Below are positions 39,967-48,055 of a stretch of DNA of 64,000 nucleotides, piece after piece. The notes beneath the pieces were generated by a model that ran no database searches, was not told the origin of the DNA, and saw only the letters and a list, made by a program, of their open reading frames with translations. Source of the DNA: Streptomyces acidiscabies. GTDB taxonomy: Bacteria; Actinomycetota; Actinomycetes; Streptomycetales; Streptomycetaceae. Each line of letters opens with the position of its first letter. Position 1 is the stretch's first letter. The translations under genes and the position numbers were made by a program. The stretch covers positions 3,658,001-3,722,000 of the forward strand of contig NZ_JAGJBY010000002.1 of assembly GCF_020010905.1 (NCBI RefSeq). The letters run 5' to 3'.

Positions 39967-41204
39967 GCGGCAAGGCGGACCCCCGGCCGGCGGGGGAAGG
40001 GACCACCTCAAGGGCGCGGCTGGACCGGGGGCGTGGCGCGCTCGGGCCCGCGCTGGAGCTCGTGCACACCGGGCGGGCGCCGACGCGCGCGGTCCTCACG
40101 GCCGAACTCGGTGTGACGCGTGCCACTGCGGGCGCGGTCGCCGCCGAGCTGGAGGCGCTCGGCCTGATCCGGGTCGACGCGCACCCCACGGCCGCCGCCG
40201 GCTCCCAGGGCCGGCCCTCGCACCGGCTCGAACTCGCCGAGGACGGACCGGTGGTGCTGGCCGCGCAGGTCCACACCGACGGTTACCGGGCCGCGTTGGT
40301 CGCGCTGGGCGGCCGGATCGTGGCGACGACCCCGAGTTGCGAGGCGGTCGACGCGGATCCGGCGAAGATCCTCAGCGCGGTCGTCGAGGCGGGCGCCGAG
40401 CTGCTGCGGAGCAGCGGACGCCGCTGCGTCGGCGCCGGGCTCGCCGTACCGTCGGCCGTCGCCGAACCCGAGGGCCTCGCCCTCAACCCCCTGCACCTGG
40501 CCTGGCCGGTGGGGGCGCCGGTGCGGGAGATCTTCGCCGAGCGGATCGCGGCGGCCGGTGTCGAGGGGCCCGCGTTCGCCGCGAACGACGTGAACCTCGC
40601 GGCGCTCGCCGAGCACCGGCACGGCGCCGGGCGGGGCGCCCGCGACCTGCTGTGCGTGGCCACCGGACACCGGGGCGTCGGCGGCGCGCTCGTCCTCGAC
40701 GGCCGTCTGCACACGGGGAGTTCGGGGCTCGCGCTGGAGGTCGGCCACCTCACCGTGAACCCCGAGGGCCGCCCCTGCTACTGCGGCAGCCGAGGCTGTC
40801 TCGACGTCGAGGCCGACCCGCTGGCCCTGTTGACCACCGCCGGGCGTGAACCCGGGCCGGAGGGCTCGCTGTTGCACCAGGCGAACCGGCTGGTGCGTGA
40901 GGAGTACGGCGATCCCGTGGTCCGCGCGGCGGCCGAAACCCTCATCGACCGGCTGGGGTTGGGGCTCGCCGGGCTGGTGAACATCCTCAACCCCGACCGG
41001 ATCATCCTCGGCGGGCTCCACGGCACGCTCTTCGACGCCGCCCCGGAGCGGCTGCGGGCCGTCGTCGCCGACCGGAGCCTGTGGGGGAGGAGCGGTGGGG
41101 TGCCGATCCTCGCGTGTTCGCTGGACCACAACAGCCTTGTTGGGGCTGCTGAGTTGGCTTGGCAGCCGGTGCTGGACGATCCGTTGGGGACGGTGAGCGC
41201 GTAG
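39963..41204 (+). CDS. ROK family transcriptional regulator
   Basis: A 413-residue protein with an N-terminal winged HTH (ALELVHTGRAPTRAVLTAELGVTRATAGAV to GLIRVDA, about residues 23-75) and a C-terminal ROK domain. The ROK zinc motif is CYCGSRGCLDVEAD, and the sugar/ATP loops are ATGHRGVGGALVLDGRLH and NPDRIILGG. The presence of an HTH makes it a sugar-sensing repressor and not a kinase. It is coupled to alkB by an ATGA overlap, and the SIS/aldolase genes lie about 2 kb upstream, so it may regulate those, but no operator is identified. Confidence 0.85.
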   Translation: MSGKADPRPAGEGTTSRARLDRGRGALGPALELVHTGRAPTRAVLTAELGVTRATAGAVAAELEALGLIRVDAHPTAAAGSQGRPSHRLELAEDGPVVLAAQVHTDGYRAALVALGGRIVATTPSCEAVDADPAKILSAVVEAGAELLRSSGRRCVGAGLAVPSAVAEPEGLALNPLHLAWPVGAPVREIFAERIAAAGVEGPAFAANDVNLAALAEHRHGAGRGARDLLCVATGHRGVGGALVLDGRLHTGSSGLALEVGHLTVNPEGRPCYCGSRGCLDVEADPLALLTTAGREPGPEGSLLHQANRLVREEYGDPVVRAAAETLIDRLGLGLAGLVNILNPDRIILGGLHGTLFDAAPERLRAVVADRSLWGRSGGVPILACSLDHNSLVGAAELAWQPVLDDPLGTVSA

Positions 41205-41233
41205 GCGGAGTGGCGCCTGAGGGGCGAGTCGGC

Positions 41234-42001
41234 TCAGAGTGTCGTCCCGCCGTCGATCACCAGGTCCGTGCCGACCAGCGGGGCCGCGTCCTGCGACGCC
41301 AAGTAGAGGACGGCGCGGGCGACTTCGTCCGTCGTGACGGCCCGGCCCAGCGGCGACTGCTCCTTCATCCGCGCCGCGCGGCCCTCCTCCGTCTCGCCCG
41401 GCAGCAGGGACATGGAGGTCCGAGTGACGCCGGGGCTCACGGAGTTGATGCGGACGCCGTCCCGGATGTGCTCCAGGGCGGCGCCCCGGGTGAGGGAGGC
41501 GACGGCGGCCTTGCTCGCGGAGTAGGCGGTCATGCCCGGCTTCTGCGTGTGGACGCCGAGGTTGGAGGCGATGTTGACGATCGCGCCGCCGTGGGGCTGG
41601 GCGCGCATCTGCCGTACCTCGGCACGCAGCGCGAGGAAGAGGCCGGTCAGGTTGGTGTCCATGAGCGCGTGCCAGTCCGCGAGGCCGGTGTCGGCGAGCG
41701 GCTGCCCGGCCCGGGCGATGCCGGCGTTGTTCACCGCGACGTCCAGGGAGCCGAACCGCTCTACGGCGGCCCCGATCAGCGCGTCGATGCTGTCGGGGTC
41801 CGTCACGTCGGCCGGCTGGGCGATCGCGACGCCGCCCGCCCGCTCGACGAGCGTGACCGTCTCCTCCAGCGCGGTCCGGGTGCGTCCGGAGGCGACGACG
41901 TACGCGCCCTCGGCGGCGAAGGCGAGTGCGAGGGCGCGGCCGATGCCGGAACCGGCGCCGGTGATCAGGGCTGTGCGGCCGGAGAAACGGGGCTGAGACA
42001 T
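41234..42001 (-). CDS. SDR family oxidoreductase
   Basis: A 255-residue short-chain dehydrogenase. Motifs: ALITGAGSGIGRALALAFAAEG (NAD(P) fold), LDVAVNNAGIARAG (structural), GGAIVNIASN (Ser), YSASKAAVASLTR (catalytic Tyr and Lys) and INSVSPGVTRT. The catalytic Ser, Tyr and Lys are all present; the substrate is unknown. ATG at 42001. The stop of a TetR regulator lies 83 bp upstream on the same strand, and a candidate operator lies just before the SDR start, so the two may form one regulatory unit. Confidence 0.9.
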   Translation of the reverse strand: MSQPRFSGRTALITGAGSGIGRALALAFAAEGAYVVASGRTRTALEETVTLVERAGGVAIAQPADVTDPDSIDALIGAAVERFGSLDVAVNNAGIARAGQPLADTGLADWHALMDTNLTGLFLALRAEVRQMRAQPHGGAIVNIASNLGVHTQKPGMTAYSASKAAVASLTRGAALEHIRDGVRINSVSPGVTRTSMSLLPGETEEGRAARMKEQSPLGRAVTTDEVARAVLYLASQDAAPLVGTDLVIDGGTTL

Positions 42002-42014
42002 GGTGAGCCTTTCC

Positions 42015-42027
42015 AGAACGGTCGGTC
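42015..42027. promoter_or_regulatory. TetR-type operator 1 (AGAACGGTCGGTC)
   Basis: An imperfect dyad of the GAACG-N3-GGTC type, 13 bp upstream of the SDR start codon. The same layout recurs 679 bp away, 21 bp upstream of the TetR gene, with 10 of 13 bases identical. Confidence 0.5.
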
Positions 42028-42084
42028 TTGAATGAGGGCGGGAATGTCTGAGGCAGGGGGCGGGAGTGTCGGTCGAGCGGACTG

Positions 42085-42672
42085 TCAGTCGAGCAGCGTC
42101 AGCGCCTGCTCCACCGCGTCCCGCACCCGTGCCGTCGGGTCGGTCGACGCCTTGCCGATGATCCGCAGGCCCTGGAGGAAGACCAGCAGCATCCGGGCGA
42201 GCGCGCGCGGATCGCGGTCCTGCGTCAACTCGCCCTGCGCCTGGGCCCGTACGAGGGCTGAGTGCAGCAGCGTCTCCAACTGCTCCCAGCCCGCCTCGAC
42301 GAGGCGCGCGGCTGCGGGGTCGTGCGGGGCTAGCTCGGCGGCCGTGTTGACGATGAGACAGCCGCGCCTGCGGTCGGGGTCGCCGGTGGCCTCGGCGGCG
42401 AACCGCCGCACGACCGCCCGGACGCCGGGCAGCGCCGGGCCCGGTGCCGCCAACTCCCGTACCAGGAACGAGAGGTTGAGGTCGCTGTAGCGGTCCAGCG
42501 CCTTCAGGTACAGGTCGTGCTTGCTGCCGAAGGTCGCGTAGATGCTGGCGCGGGCGATGCCGAGGTGCTCGACGAGGTCGGCCATCGAGGTGGCCTCGTA
42601 GCCGCGCCGCCAGAACAGGTCCAGAGCGGACTGGAGGGCGGCGTCCGGGTCGAATTCCTTGGTCCTCGCCAT
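42085..42672 (-). CDS. TetR/AcrR family transcriptional regulator
   Basis: A 195-residue repressor. HTH: ATSMADLVEHLGIARASIYATFGSKHDLYLKALDRY (about residues 26-61). The C-terminal domain includes RRGCLIVNTAAELAPHD and LARMLLVFLQGLRIIGKAS, a TetR_C-type module common to regulators of SDR and MFS genes. It is upstream of the SDR gene on the same strand, and both starts carry a similar dyad, so autoregulation and SDR control are likely. ATG at 42672. Confidence 0.9.
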   Translation of the reverse strand: MARTKEFDPDAALQSALDLFWRRGYEATSMADLVEHLGIARASIYATFGSKHDLYLKALDRYSDLNLSFLVRELAAPGPALPGVRAVVRRFAAEATGDPDRRRGCLIVNTAAELAPHDPAAARLVEAGWEQLETLLHSALVRAQAQGELTQDRDPRALARMLLVFLQGLRIIGKASTDPTARVRDAVEQALTLLD

Positions 42673-42693
42673 GGGGGGAGACTAGGCTATTCG

Positions 42694-42706
42694 AGAACGA
42701 GTGGTC
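42694..42706. promoter_or_regulatory. TetR-type operator 2 (AGAACGAGTGGTC)
   Basis: Second copy of the dyad seen before the SDR gene, 21 bp upstream of the TetR start codon. It lies at the 3' end of the LysR gene, overlapping its stop codon. Confidence 0.5.
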
Positions 42707-43586
42707 AATTAAGGGCGGTGAGGCTCCACAGTGCCGCCACCACCGGGCGCCGCAGGTCCGCGCGGCGTACGCAGAGTCCGACCGTGAGGGGTTCTGGGCG
42801 TGGTGTCACGGGGACGACGGTCAGGCGGTCGCGTACGGCGCTGTGCTCCAGGACCAGGCGGGGGACGATGCCGGTTCCGCAGCCGAGGGCGACGAGGGTC
42901 AACAGGCCCTCGTGGCCGTCGGGTTCGCATGCGACCTCGGGGGTCACGCCCTGGGTCCGGAACCAGCGGTCGGCGGCTTCGCGGACCAGGCCGCGTTGGG
43001 GGAGGACGAAGGGGCCGGTGAGGGCGGCTCGGGTGTGCGCCGCTCCTTCGGTCCGCGCCTCCCCGGCACGCGTCGTCACGAACACCAGCTCCGTCCTCGC
43101 CACCGTCCTGCTCGCCAACCCCTCCGGGAGCCGCTCCGGGATTCCCGCCACGGCGACGTCCGCGTCCCCCTCGTCCAGCCGGGCCAGTGCCGCCGCCGCG
43201 TCCCCGGTGCGCAGGTCCAGCCGTACCTGTGGGTGGGCCGCGCGGAACGGGGCCAACAGGTCGGGCAGCAGCGCCTGGCAGGCCGTCACCGTCGCGAACA
43301 CCGAGAGGCTGCCCGTGAGATGGGCCGGGTCGGGATGCTCCTCGCGGTACGCGCGCCACAACTCCAGCGCCTGGACGGCGTATTCACGGAACCGGTGGCC
43401 CTCGGAGGTGAGCGCGACCCCGCGCGGGCCCCGGTCGAAGAGCCGGTGGCCGAGGTCCGTCTCCAGCCGCTGCACGGTCCGGGTGAGCGTCGCCGGGCTG
43501 ACATGGCAGTCCAGACTGGTCCGCCCGAAGTTCAGCGACTGCGCCAGATGAAGGAAGAGACGCAGCTCCCGGTGATCGTCACGCAT
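42705..43586 (-). CDS. ilvY: LysR-type regulator IlvY-like
   Basis: A 293-residue LysR regulator. The N-terminal HTH is RELRLFLHLAQSLNFGRTSLDCHVSPATL with RTVQRLETDLGHRLFDRGPRG, very close to the pattern of Escherichia coli IlvY (LKTFLHLAESRHFGR, HVSPSTLSRQIQRLE). The effector domain shows SLSVFATVTACQALLPDLLAPFR, VRLDLRTGDAAAALARLDEGDADVAVAGIPE and HEGLLTLVALGCGTGIVP, also as in IlvY. It is divergent from a long class II ilvC gene, the enterobacterial arrangement. ATG at 43586. It probably activates ilvC when acetolactate or acetohydroxybutyrate builds up. Confidence 0.85.
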   Translation of the reverse strand: MRDDHRELRLFLHLAQSLNFGRTSLDCHVSPATLTRTVQRLETDLGHRLFDRGPRGVALTSEGHRFREYAVQALELWRAYREEHPDPAHLTGSLSVFATVTACQALLPDLLAPFRAAHPQVRLDLRTGDAAAALARLDEGDADVAVAGIPERLPEGLASRTVARTELVFVTTRAGEARTEGAAHTRAALTGPFVLPQRGLVREAADRWFRTQGVTPEVACEPDGHEGLLTLVALGCGTGIVPRLVLEHSAVRDRLTVVPVTPRPEPLTVGLCVRRADLRRPVVAALWSLTALN

Positions 43587-43610
43587 ACCCTGACCTGCCT
43601 GTTTCGTTTC

Positions 43611-43648
43611 CCGCAACGCTGCGGTACAAGAGTTGCGCTTGTCGCAAC
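43611..43648. promoter_or_regulatory. candidate IlvY binding sites in the ilvY-ilvC divergent promoter
   Basis: Two dyads lie in the 88-bp gap: CCGCA-ACGC-TGCGG (43611-43624) and GTTGCG-N5-CGCAAC (43632-43648), a typical LysR T-N11-A type palindrome. GCAAC repeats at 43613 and 43644 are 31 bp apart (three helical turns), so a tetramer could occupy both. The second palindrome ends 27 bp before the ilvC start codon. Confidence 0.7.
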
Positions 43649-43674
43649 ACCCGGCCGGAGCCTACAACTCGGAC

Positions 43675-45150
43675 ATGACCTTCACCTCCCGCGTCTTCCC
43701 CCTCGACACGCTCGACGTCCCCGGCGGCACGGAGACCGTCCTCCCCGGCGGACGGCACCTCTTCCCCCTGCTGCCCCGGGCGTTCGCGGGCGTCGAGCGG
43801 ATCGGCGTCCTAGGCTGGGGTCCGCAGGGCCGCGCCCAGGCCCTCAACCTCCGTGACTCCCTTGCCGGTTCACCGATCCGGGTCACCGTCGGACTGCGCC
43901 CCGGCTCCCGCTCGGCCGCCGACGCCCGCGCCCTCGGCTTCGTCGAGGAGGACGGCACCCTCGGTGACTGGCTCGCGGTCGCCGCCGAGAGCGACCTCGT
44001 CATCCTCCTCATCTCGGACGCGGCTCTCGCGGCCCAACACGCGGAGATCTTCGGCGTGTTGAAGCCCGGCGCCGTCATCGGGCTCTCGCACGGCTTCCTC
44101 CTCGGCCATCTCCGCGAGACCGGCGGGGAGTTCCCGCCCGGACACGGTGTCATCGCCGTCTGCCCCAAGGGCATGGGTGACTCCGTCCGCCGCCTCTACG
44201 AACAGGGCGCGGAGGTCAACGGCGCCGGGATCAACAGCAGTTTCGCCGTCCACGCCGACCCCGACGGCCGCGCCACCGAACTCGCCCTCGGCTGGTCGGT
44301 CGCCCTCGGGGCGCCGTACACCTTCCGGACCACCCTGGAGAGCGAGTACCTCTCCGACATCGTCGGTGAACGCGCCATCCTGCTCGGCGCCGTGCACGGC
44401 ATGGTCGAGAGCCTGTACGGACGGTTCCGGCTGGCTGGGGACGACGAGGTCACGGCGTACACGAGATCCTGCGAGGCGGTGACCGGGCCGATCGCCCGGA
44501 CCATCTCGCGTGCCGGACTCCGGGCCGTGCGCGAGGAGTTGGGGGACGAGGGGCGGGACGTCTTCGACCGCGCGTACACCGCGTCGTACGGGCCCGCGCG
44601 GGAGATCGTCGCCGAGATCTACGACGAGGTCGCCGACGGGACCGAGCTGCGCAGCGTGATCCTTGCCGAACGGCGGCTCGCGGCGCGGGAGATGAGCCGG
44701 ATCGGTGGGTCGCCGATGTGGGCGGTGGCGCCCCGTGTGCATGCCCGGCGTGGTCAACTCGGCGACACTGGCGGGGCGTTCACCGTCGAGCCGTTCACCG
44801 CTGGGGTGTTCGTCGCGACGATGGTCGCGCAGATCGACGAGTTCGCCGAACGCGGGCACCCCTGGTCGGAGATCGTCAACGAGTCGGTGATCGAGGCGGT
44901 GGATTCGCTGCTGCCGTACATGCATGCCCGCGATGTGGCCCACATGGTCGACAACTGCTCGCGGACCGCCCGGCTGGGGGCGCGGCGCTGGGGGCCGAGG
45001 TTCCAGGCGGCGTACGAGCAGGTTGCGTTCCCGTCCGCTGAACTCCCGGCTGACGGCGGCTTGTTGAAGGCATTCGACCAGCATCCGGCGCATCGGGCGC
45101 TGGCTGCGGCGGCCCGGTTGCGGCCGTCTGTGGACATCTCCGTGGCGTGA
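43675..45150 (+). CDS. ilvC: ketol-acid reductoisomerase, class II (long form)
   Basis: A 491-residue enzyme that isomerises and reduces acetolactate or acetohydroxybutyrate in valine, leucine and isoleucine synthesis. The Rossmann domain has IGVLGWGPQGRAQALNLRDS (about residues 43-62), GLSHGFLLGHL and CPKGMGDSVRRLYEQG, and the helical part NGAGINSSFAVHADPDGRAT, GERAILLGAVHGMVESLYGR, NESVIEAVDSLLPYMHARDV and MVDNCSRTARLGARRWGPRF. The length and duplicated C-terminal domain mark the class II type; several motifs (FPLLPRAF, LSHGFLLGH, NGAGINSSFAVHAD) resemble those of plant enzymes. ATG at 43675. Actinobacteria normally use the ~330-residue class I form. Confidence 0.92.
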   Translation: MTFTSRVFPLDTLDVPGGTETVLPGGRHLFPLLPRAFAGVERIGVLGWGPQGRAQALNLRDSLAGSPIRVTVGLRPGSRSAADARALGFVEEDGTLGDWLAVAAESDLVILLISDAALAAQHAEIFGVLKPGAVIGLSHGFLLGHLRETGGEFPPGHGVIAVCPKGMGDSVRRLYEQGAEVNGAGINSSFAVHADPDGRATELALGWSVALGAPYTFRTTLESEYLSDIVGERAILLGAVHGMVESLYGRFRLAGDDEVTAYTRSCEAVTGPIARTISRAGLRAVREELGDEGRDVFDRAYTASYGPAREIVAEIYDEVADGTELRSVILAERRLAAREMSRIGGSPMWAVAPRVHARRGQLGDTGGAFTVEPFTAGVFVATMVAQIDEFAERGHPWSEIVNESVIEAVDSLLPYMHARDVAHMVDNCSRTARLGARRWGPRFQAAYEQVAFPSAELPADGGLLKAFDQHPAHRALAAAARLRPSVDISVA

Positions 45151-45345
45151 CGCGGGTTGATGTGGACGGGGGGCGGGCCGACGAGAGCGGGACGCGCTGA
45201 CGCAGGCGGGGCGTGGGCCGACGAGAACGCGATGCGCTGGCTCGGACGGGGCGAGAGTTGACGCAGGCGTGACGCGGGTTGAGGAGAGCGGGACGCGCCC
45301 ACGCGGACGGACATGCTGACGTGGGCAGGGGGCGGGCAGACGCGG
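45148..45345. repeat. degenerate intergenic repeat after ilvC
   Basis: The 350-bp gap between ilvC and the dehydrogenase gene contains no gene. Its first 200 bp hold recurring GC-rich blocks: TGACGCGGGTTGA at 45148-45160 (overlapping the ilvC stop) and 45270-45282, GAGAGCGGGACGCGC at 45183-45197 and 45284-45298, and several CGACGAGA or TGACGCAGGCG copies. The remaining 150 bp include a CACCGGGACCACCCC-like doublet just before the next gene. Confidence 0.65.
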
Positions 45346-45500
45346 GCGCGCCGCCGCCTCGTACGCAAACCGCGTCGGTTCGCCCACCCCGTACGTGACC
45401 AGCGAGGATGGGCGGGACCACCCCGCACCGGGAACCACCCCCGCACCGGGACCACCCCGCTGCACCGGAACCACCCCCGCCCCACCAGAAAGCTGACGTC

Positions 45501-46412
45501 ATGACCGACAAACTCACCGTCACCGTCCTCGGCACCGGCATCATGGGCGCCGCGATGGCCCGCAACCTCGCCCGCGCCGGGCACACCGTCCGCGCCTGGA
45601 ACCGCACCCGCGCCAAAGCCGAACCGCTGACCGCCGACGGAGTCACCGTCGTCGACTCCGCCGCCGAGGCGGTGCGCGGCGCCGACGCCGTCGTCACCAT
45701 GCTGTACGACGGCGGCGCGGTACGGGACGTCATGCGCGACGCGCTGCCGGGCCTCGGGGACGGGACGCTGTGGGTGCAGTCGACCACCGCCGCGCTCGAC
45801 TCCGTCGAGGAGTTCGCGGAGTTCGCGCGCGAGCACGGCCTCGTGTTCTTCGACGCGCCCGTCCTCGGCACCCGGCAGCCGGCCGAGGCGGGTCAGCTCA
45901 CGGTGCTGGCGGCCGGTGCCGTGTCCCAACGTGCCGCCGTAGCCCCGGTGTTCGACGCGGTCGGCGCCCGCACCGTCTGGACCGGCGAGGAGCCGGGCGG
46001 CGCGACCCGCCTCAAACTGGTCGCCAACAGCTGGGTGTTGGCCGCGACCGCCGCCACCGGTGAGGTCCTCGCCCTCGCCCAGTCCCTCGACGTCGACCCC
46101 CAGGACTTCTTCGCCCTGATCGCCGGCGGCCCCCTCGACATGGGCTACCTGCACGCCAAGGCGGCCCTCATCCTCGAAGACCGCCTCTCCCCGGCCCAGT
46201 TCGGCGTGACGACGGCGGAGAAGGACGCGCGGCTGATCGTCGAGGCGGGCAGGGCGGGAGGCGTCCGCCTCGACGTGGCCGAAGCCGCAGCAGAGCGCCT
46301 GGCACGGGCCGCAGCAGCGGGACACGGCGAGGAGGACATGGCGGCGGCGTACTTCGCGAGCTTCGGTCCGGACGCCTCGGGTACCGGTTCCGGCGAGCAG
46401 CAGAACGGCTGA
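45501..46412 (+). CDS. NAD(P)-dependent oxidoreductase (3-hydroxyisobutyrate / 6-phosphogluconate dehydrogenase-like)
   Basis: A 303-residue beta-hydroxyacid dehydrogenase. The NAD(P) site is VTVLGTGIMGAAMARNLARAGHTVRAWNRT, followed by the GXXXXFXDAPVLG-type block FFDAPVLGTRQPAEAGQL, the catalytic Lys in RLKLVANSW, and the second substrate loop EKDARLIVEAGRAGGV. Arg in AWNRTR suggests NADP preference. It resembles imine reductase and 3-hydroxyisobutyrate dehydrogenase relatives. ATG at 45501. It might link to valine metabolism since ilvC is next to it, but that is inference. Confidence 0.86.
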   Translation: MTDKLTVTVLGTGIMGAAMARNLARAGHTVRAWNRTRAKAEPLTADGVTVVDSAAEAVRGADAVVTMLYDGGAVRDVMRDALPGLGDGTLWVQSTTAALDSVEEFAEFAREHGLVFFDAPVLGTRQPAEAGQLTVLAAGAVSQRAAVAPVFDAVGARTVWTGEEPGGATRLKLVANSWVLAATAATGEVLALAQSLDVDPQDFFALIAGGPLDMGYLHAKAALILEDRLSPAQFGVTTAEKDARLIVEAGRAGGVRLDVAEAAAERLARAAAAGHGEEDMAAAYFASFGPDASGTGSGEQQNG

Positions 46413-46550
46413 GCGCCCGAACTCACCGCCACGCCTCCGGGCCCCCACGGTCCCAACTCACCCCCCCGCACCCGTCCGGGCTCACCCGCCCAAGGCCGTC
46501 CGGGCTCACCCCTCACGGCCGCCCCAACTCCCCCCCCAGCCCACCCCAAC
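46413..46550. repeat. C-rich short repeats between convergent genes
   Basis: The gap between the convergent dehydrogenase and phosphotriesterase genes consists of repeated AACTCACCCCC and CCGTCCGGGCTCACCC elements. No gene or clear terminator is present; the repeats may represent slippage-derived filler. Confidence 0.55.
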
Positions 46551-47465
46551 TCACCCCCAAGCCACGGAGAACGCCCGCCCCGCGTTCTCCGTGAGCATCC
46601 TCCCCACCACCCCCTCCCCAACAACCGCCACCAACCGCTCCCGCACTCGCCGCAACAGATACGGCATCCCCGGCCCCCCATTCACCGACCGCGCCCCAGC
46701 AGTCGTCGTATCACCCCCAAGAAGCACCCGATCCCCGAACCCGCCCTCCACAAGGGCGAGTACAGCGTCCGGCATCCGCCAGTCGGTGGCGTGATTAGCG
46801 TGGGACGGCCCGTCGAACGCCAAGTAGCACCCGCTCTCCGCGATATGACGATGCGTCAAGAAGTCCGGCGAACGGTTCAGATGCCCCAGGACCACGGACT
46901 CCGGCGCAACCCCCAACTCCCCGCACAACAGGTCGAGTACATCGAGCGCCCCCGTCCCCAGCTCCAGATGCACAGCGACCGGCGCCCCCGTCGCATGGTG
47001 GGCCTCGGCAGCGGCGGCCATGGTCCAGCGGGCGTGCGCATCCAGCCCATGGAACCCGCCCGCCACCTTCACGAACCCCGCCCGCACCCCCGACGCCCCG
47101 ATCCCCACGGTGAGTTCGGCGACGAACACCTCCGCGAGCCGCGCCCCGCGCACCTCCTCGACGACGCCCTCGTCGTAGTGCCGGGCCTGGTGCAACCCGG
47201 TCGCGGCGACGACGTACACCCCCGACTCCCGTGCCAGCGACGGCAGATCGGCCGCACGCCGGCCCATCCGGTACGGCGTCCACTGCATCACGGCCCCGCC
47301 GCCCAGCTCCCGGAACGCGGCCAGTTCCGCCCGCGCGGCCGAGGGGCTGTGCAACTCCTGTCCGGGGAGGATCGGGCTGCTGAGGAAGAGATGGTCGTGG
47401 GCGTCGCAGATGCCGAGCTGTTCGGGCGGTACGTCACCGAGGACCGTCCGGACGGTCCTCACCAC
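46551..47465 (-). CDS. phosphotriesterase family metal-dependent hydrolase
   Basis: A 304-residue binuclear-metal hydrolase. Metal ligands are visible: HxH in DAHDHLF, the carboxylated Lys in GFVKVAGGF, His in AVHLELG, His in LGHLNRSPD and the catalytic Asp in VLLGGDTTT. Related proteins hydrolyse lactones, phosphotriesters or phospho-sugars. GTG at 47465 or 47462 overlaps the stop of the upstream DUF4865 gene, so translation is coupled. It is the last gene of a TetR-cupin-DUF4865-phosphotriesterase operon. Longer open frames upstream are antisense readings. Confidence 0.87.
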   Translation of the reverse strand: MVRTVRTVLGDVPPEQLGICDAHDHLFLSSPILPGQELHSPSAARAELAAFRELGGGAVMQWTPYRMGRRAADLPSLARESGVYVVAATGLHQARHYDEGVVEEVRGARLAEVFVAELTVGIGASGVRAGFVKVAGGFHGLDAHARWTMAAAAEAHHATGAPVAVHLELGTGALDVLDLLCGELGVAPESVVLGHLNRSPDFLTHRHIAESGCYLAFDGPSHANHATDWRMPDAVLALVEGGFGDRVLLGGDTTTAGARSVNGGPGMPYLLRRVRERLVAVVGEGVVGRMLTENAGRAFSVAWG

Positions 47466-48046
47466 TGTCGCCCCCTGGGCAGCTCCGCGAGCCCCGGCGC
47501 CGACAGGTGCAGCACGCGGAACACAACGCCCTCCGCCCCCGGCGCATCGTGCGCCCACAGCGAGAACCGCACGATCTCCCACCGCGAGGTGTCCACCCCC
47601 GCCGCGGCCACCACCACCCCGTCCTCCCGGGCCAGCTTCCCGACCGCCTCCGCCTCGCCCTCCATCACCTCGGCGTACACCGCGCCGTCCGGCGGAACCG
47701 GCACCCGCTGCCGCACGGCCACGACGGCGGGCGAGCCGACGGCGCCGCCGACGTCGTACGCCGTACCGCTCCACTGCCGTACGGCCGGCCGCCCGAAGTC
47801 GTCGCTCAGCCGCTGGAACGCGCCGCCCCAGAGGAAACGGTTCATGCCCTGCGCGGTGTGCCACAGGTAGAACGGGGCGTACTGGTTGACGGGCGAGCCG
47901 TCGACGCCGCGTTCGCGCAGGAGGTACGCCTTGAGGCCGAGGCCCTGCCAGTCGTCCAGGAGATGCCCGGCGCGGGCCACGCGCGCGTGCACGATGCTCA
48001 TGTCGTAGTCGGCGGGAAGGGTGAGTTCGTACTGCATCGCATGCAT
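47459..48046 (-). CDS. DUF4865 family protein
   Basis: A 195-residue protein that matches the DUF4865 pattern: MQYELTLPADYDMSIVHARV, GHLLDDWQGLGLKAYLLRERG, NQYAPFYLWHTAQGMNRFLWGGAFQ and FGRPAVRQW. Its biochemical role is unknown, but the fold looks like a dimeric alpha/beta barrel monooxygenase or heme-type protein. It lies between cupin and phosphotriesterase genes, nine bases after the cupin stop and coupled to the phosphotriesterase start. ATG at 48046 (or 48037). Confidence 0.82.
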   Translation of the reverse strand: MHAMQYELTLPADYDMSIVHARVARAGHLLDDWQGLGLKAYLLRERGVDGSPVNQYAPFYLWHTAQGMNRFLWGGAFQRLSDDFGRPAVRQWSGTAYDVGGAVGSPAVVAVRQRVPVPPDGAVYAEVMEGEAEAVGKLAREDGVVVAAAGVDTSRWEIVRFSLWAHDAPGAEGVVFRVLHLSAPGLAELPRGRQW

Positions 48047-48055
48047 GACGGCTCC

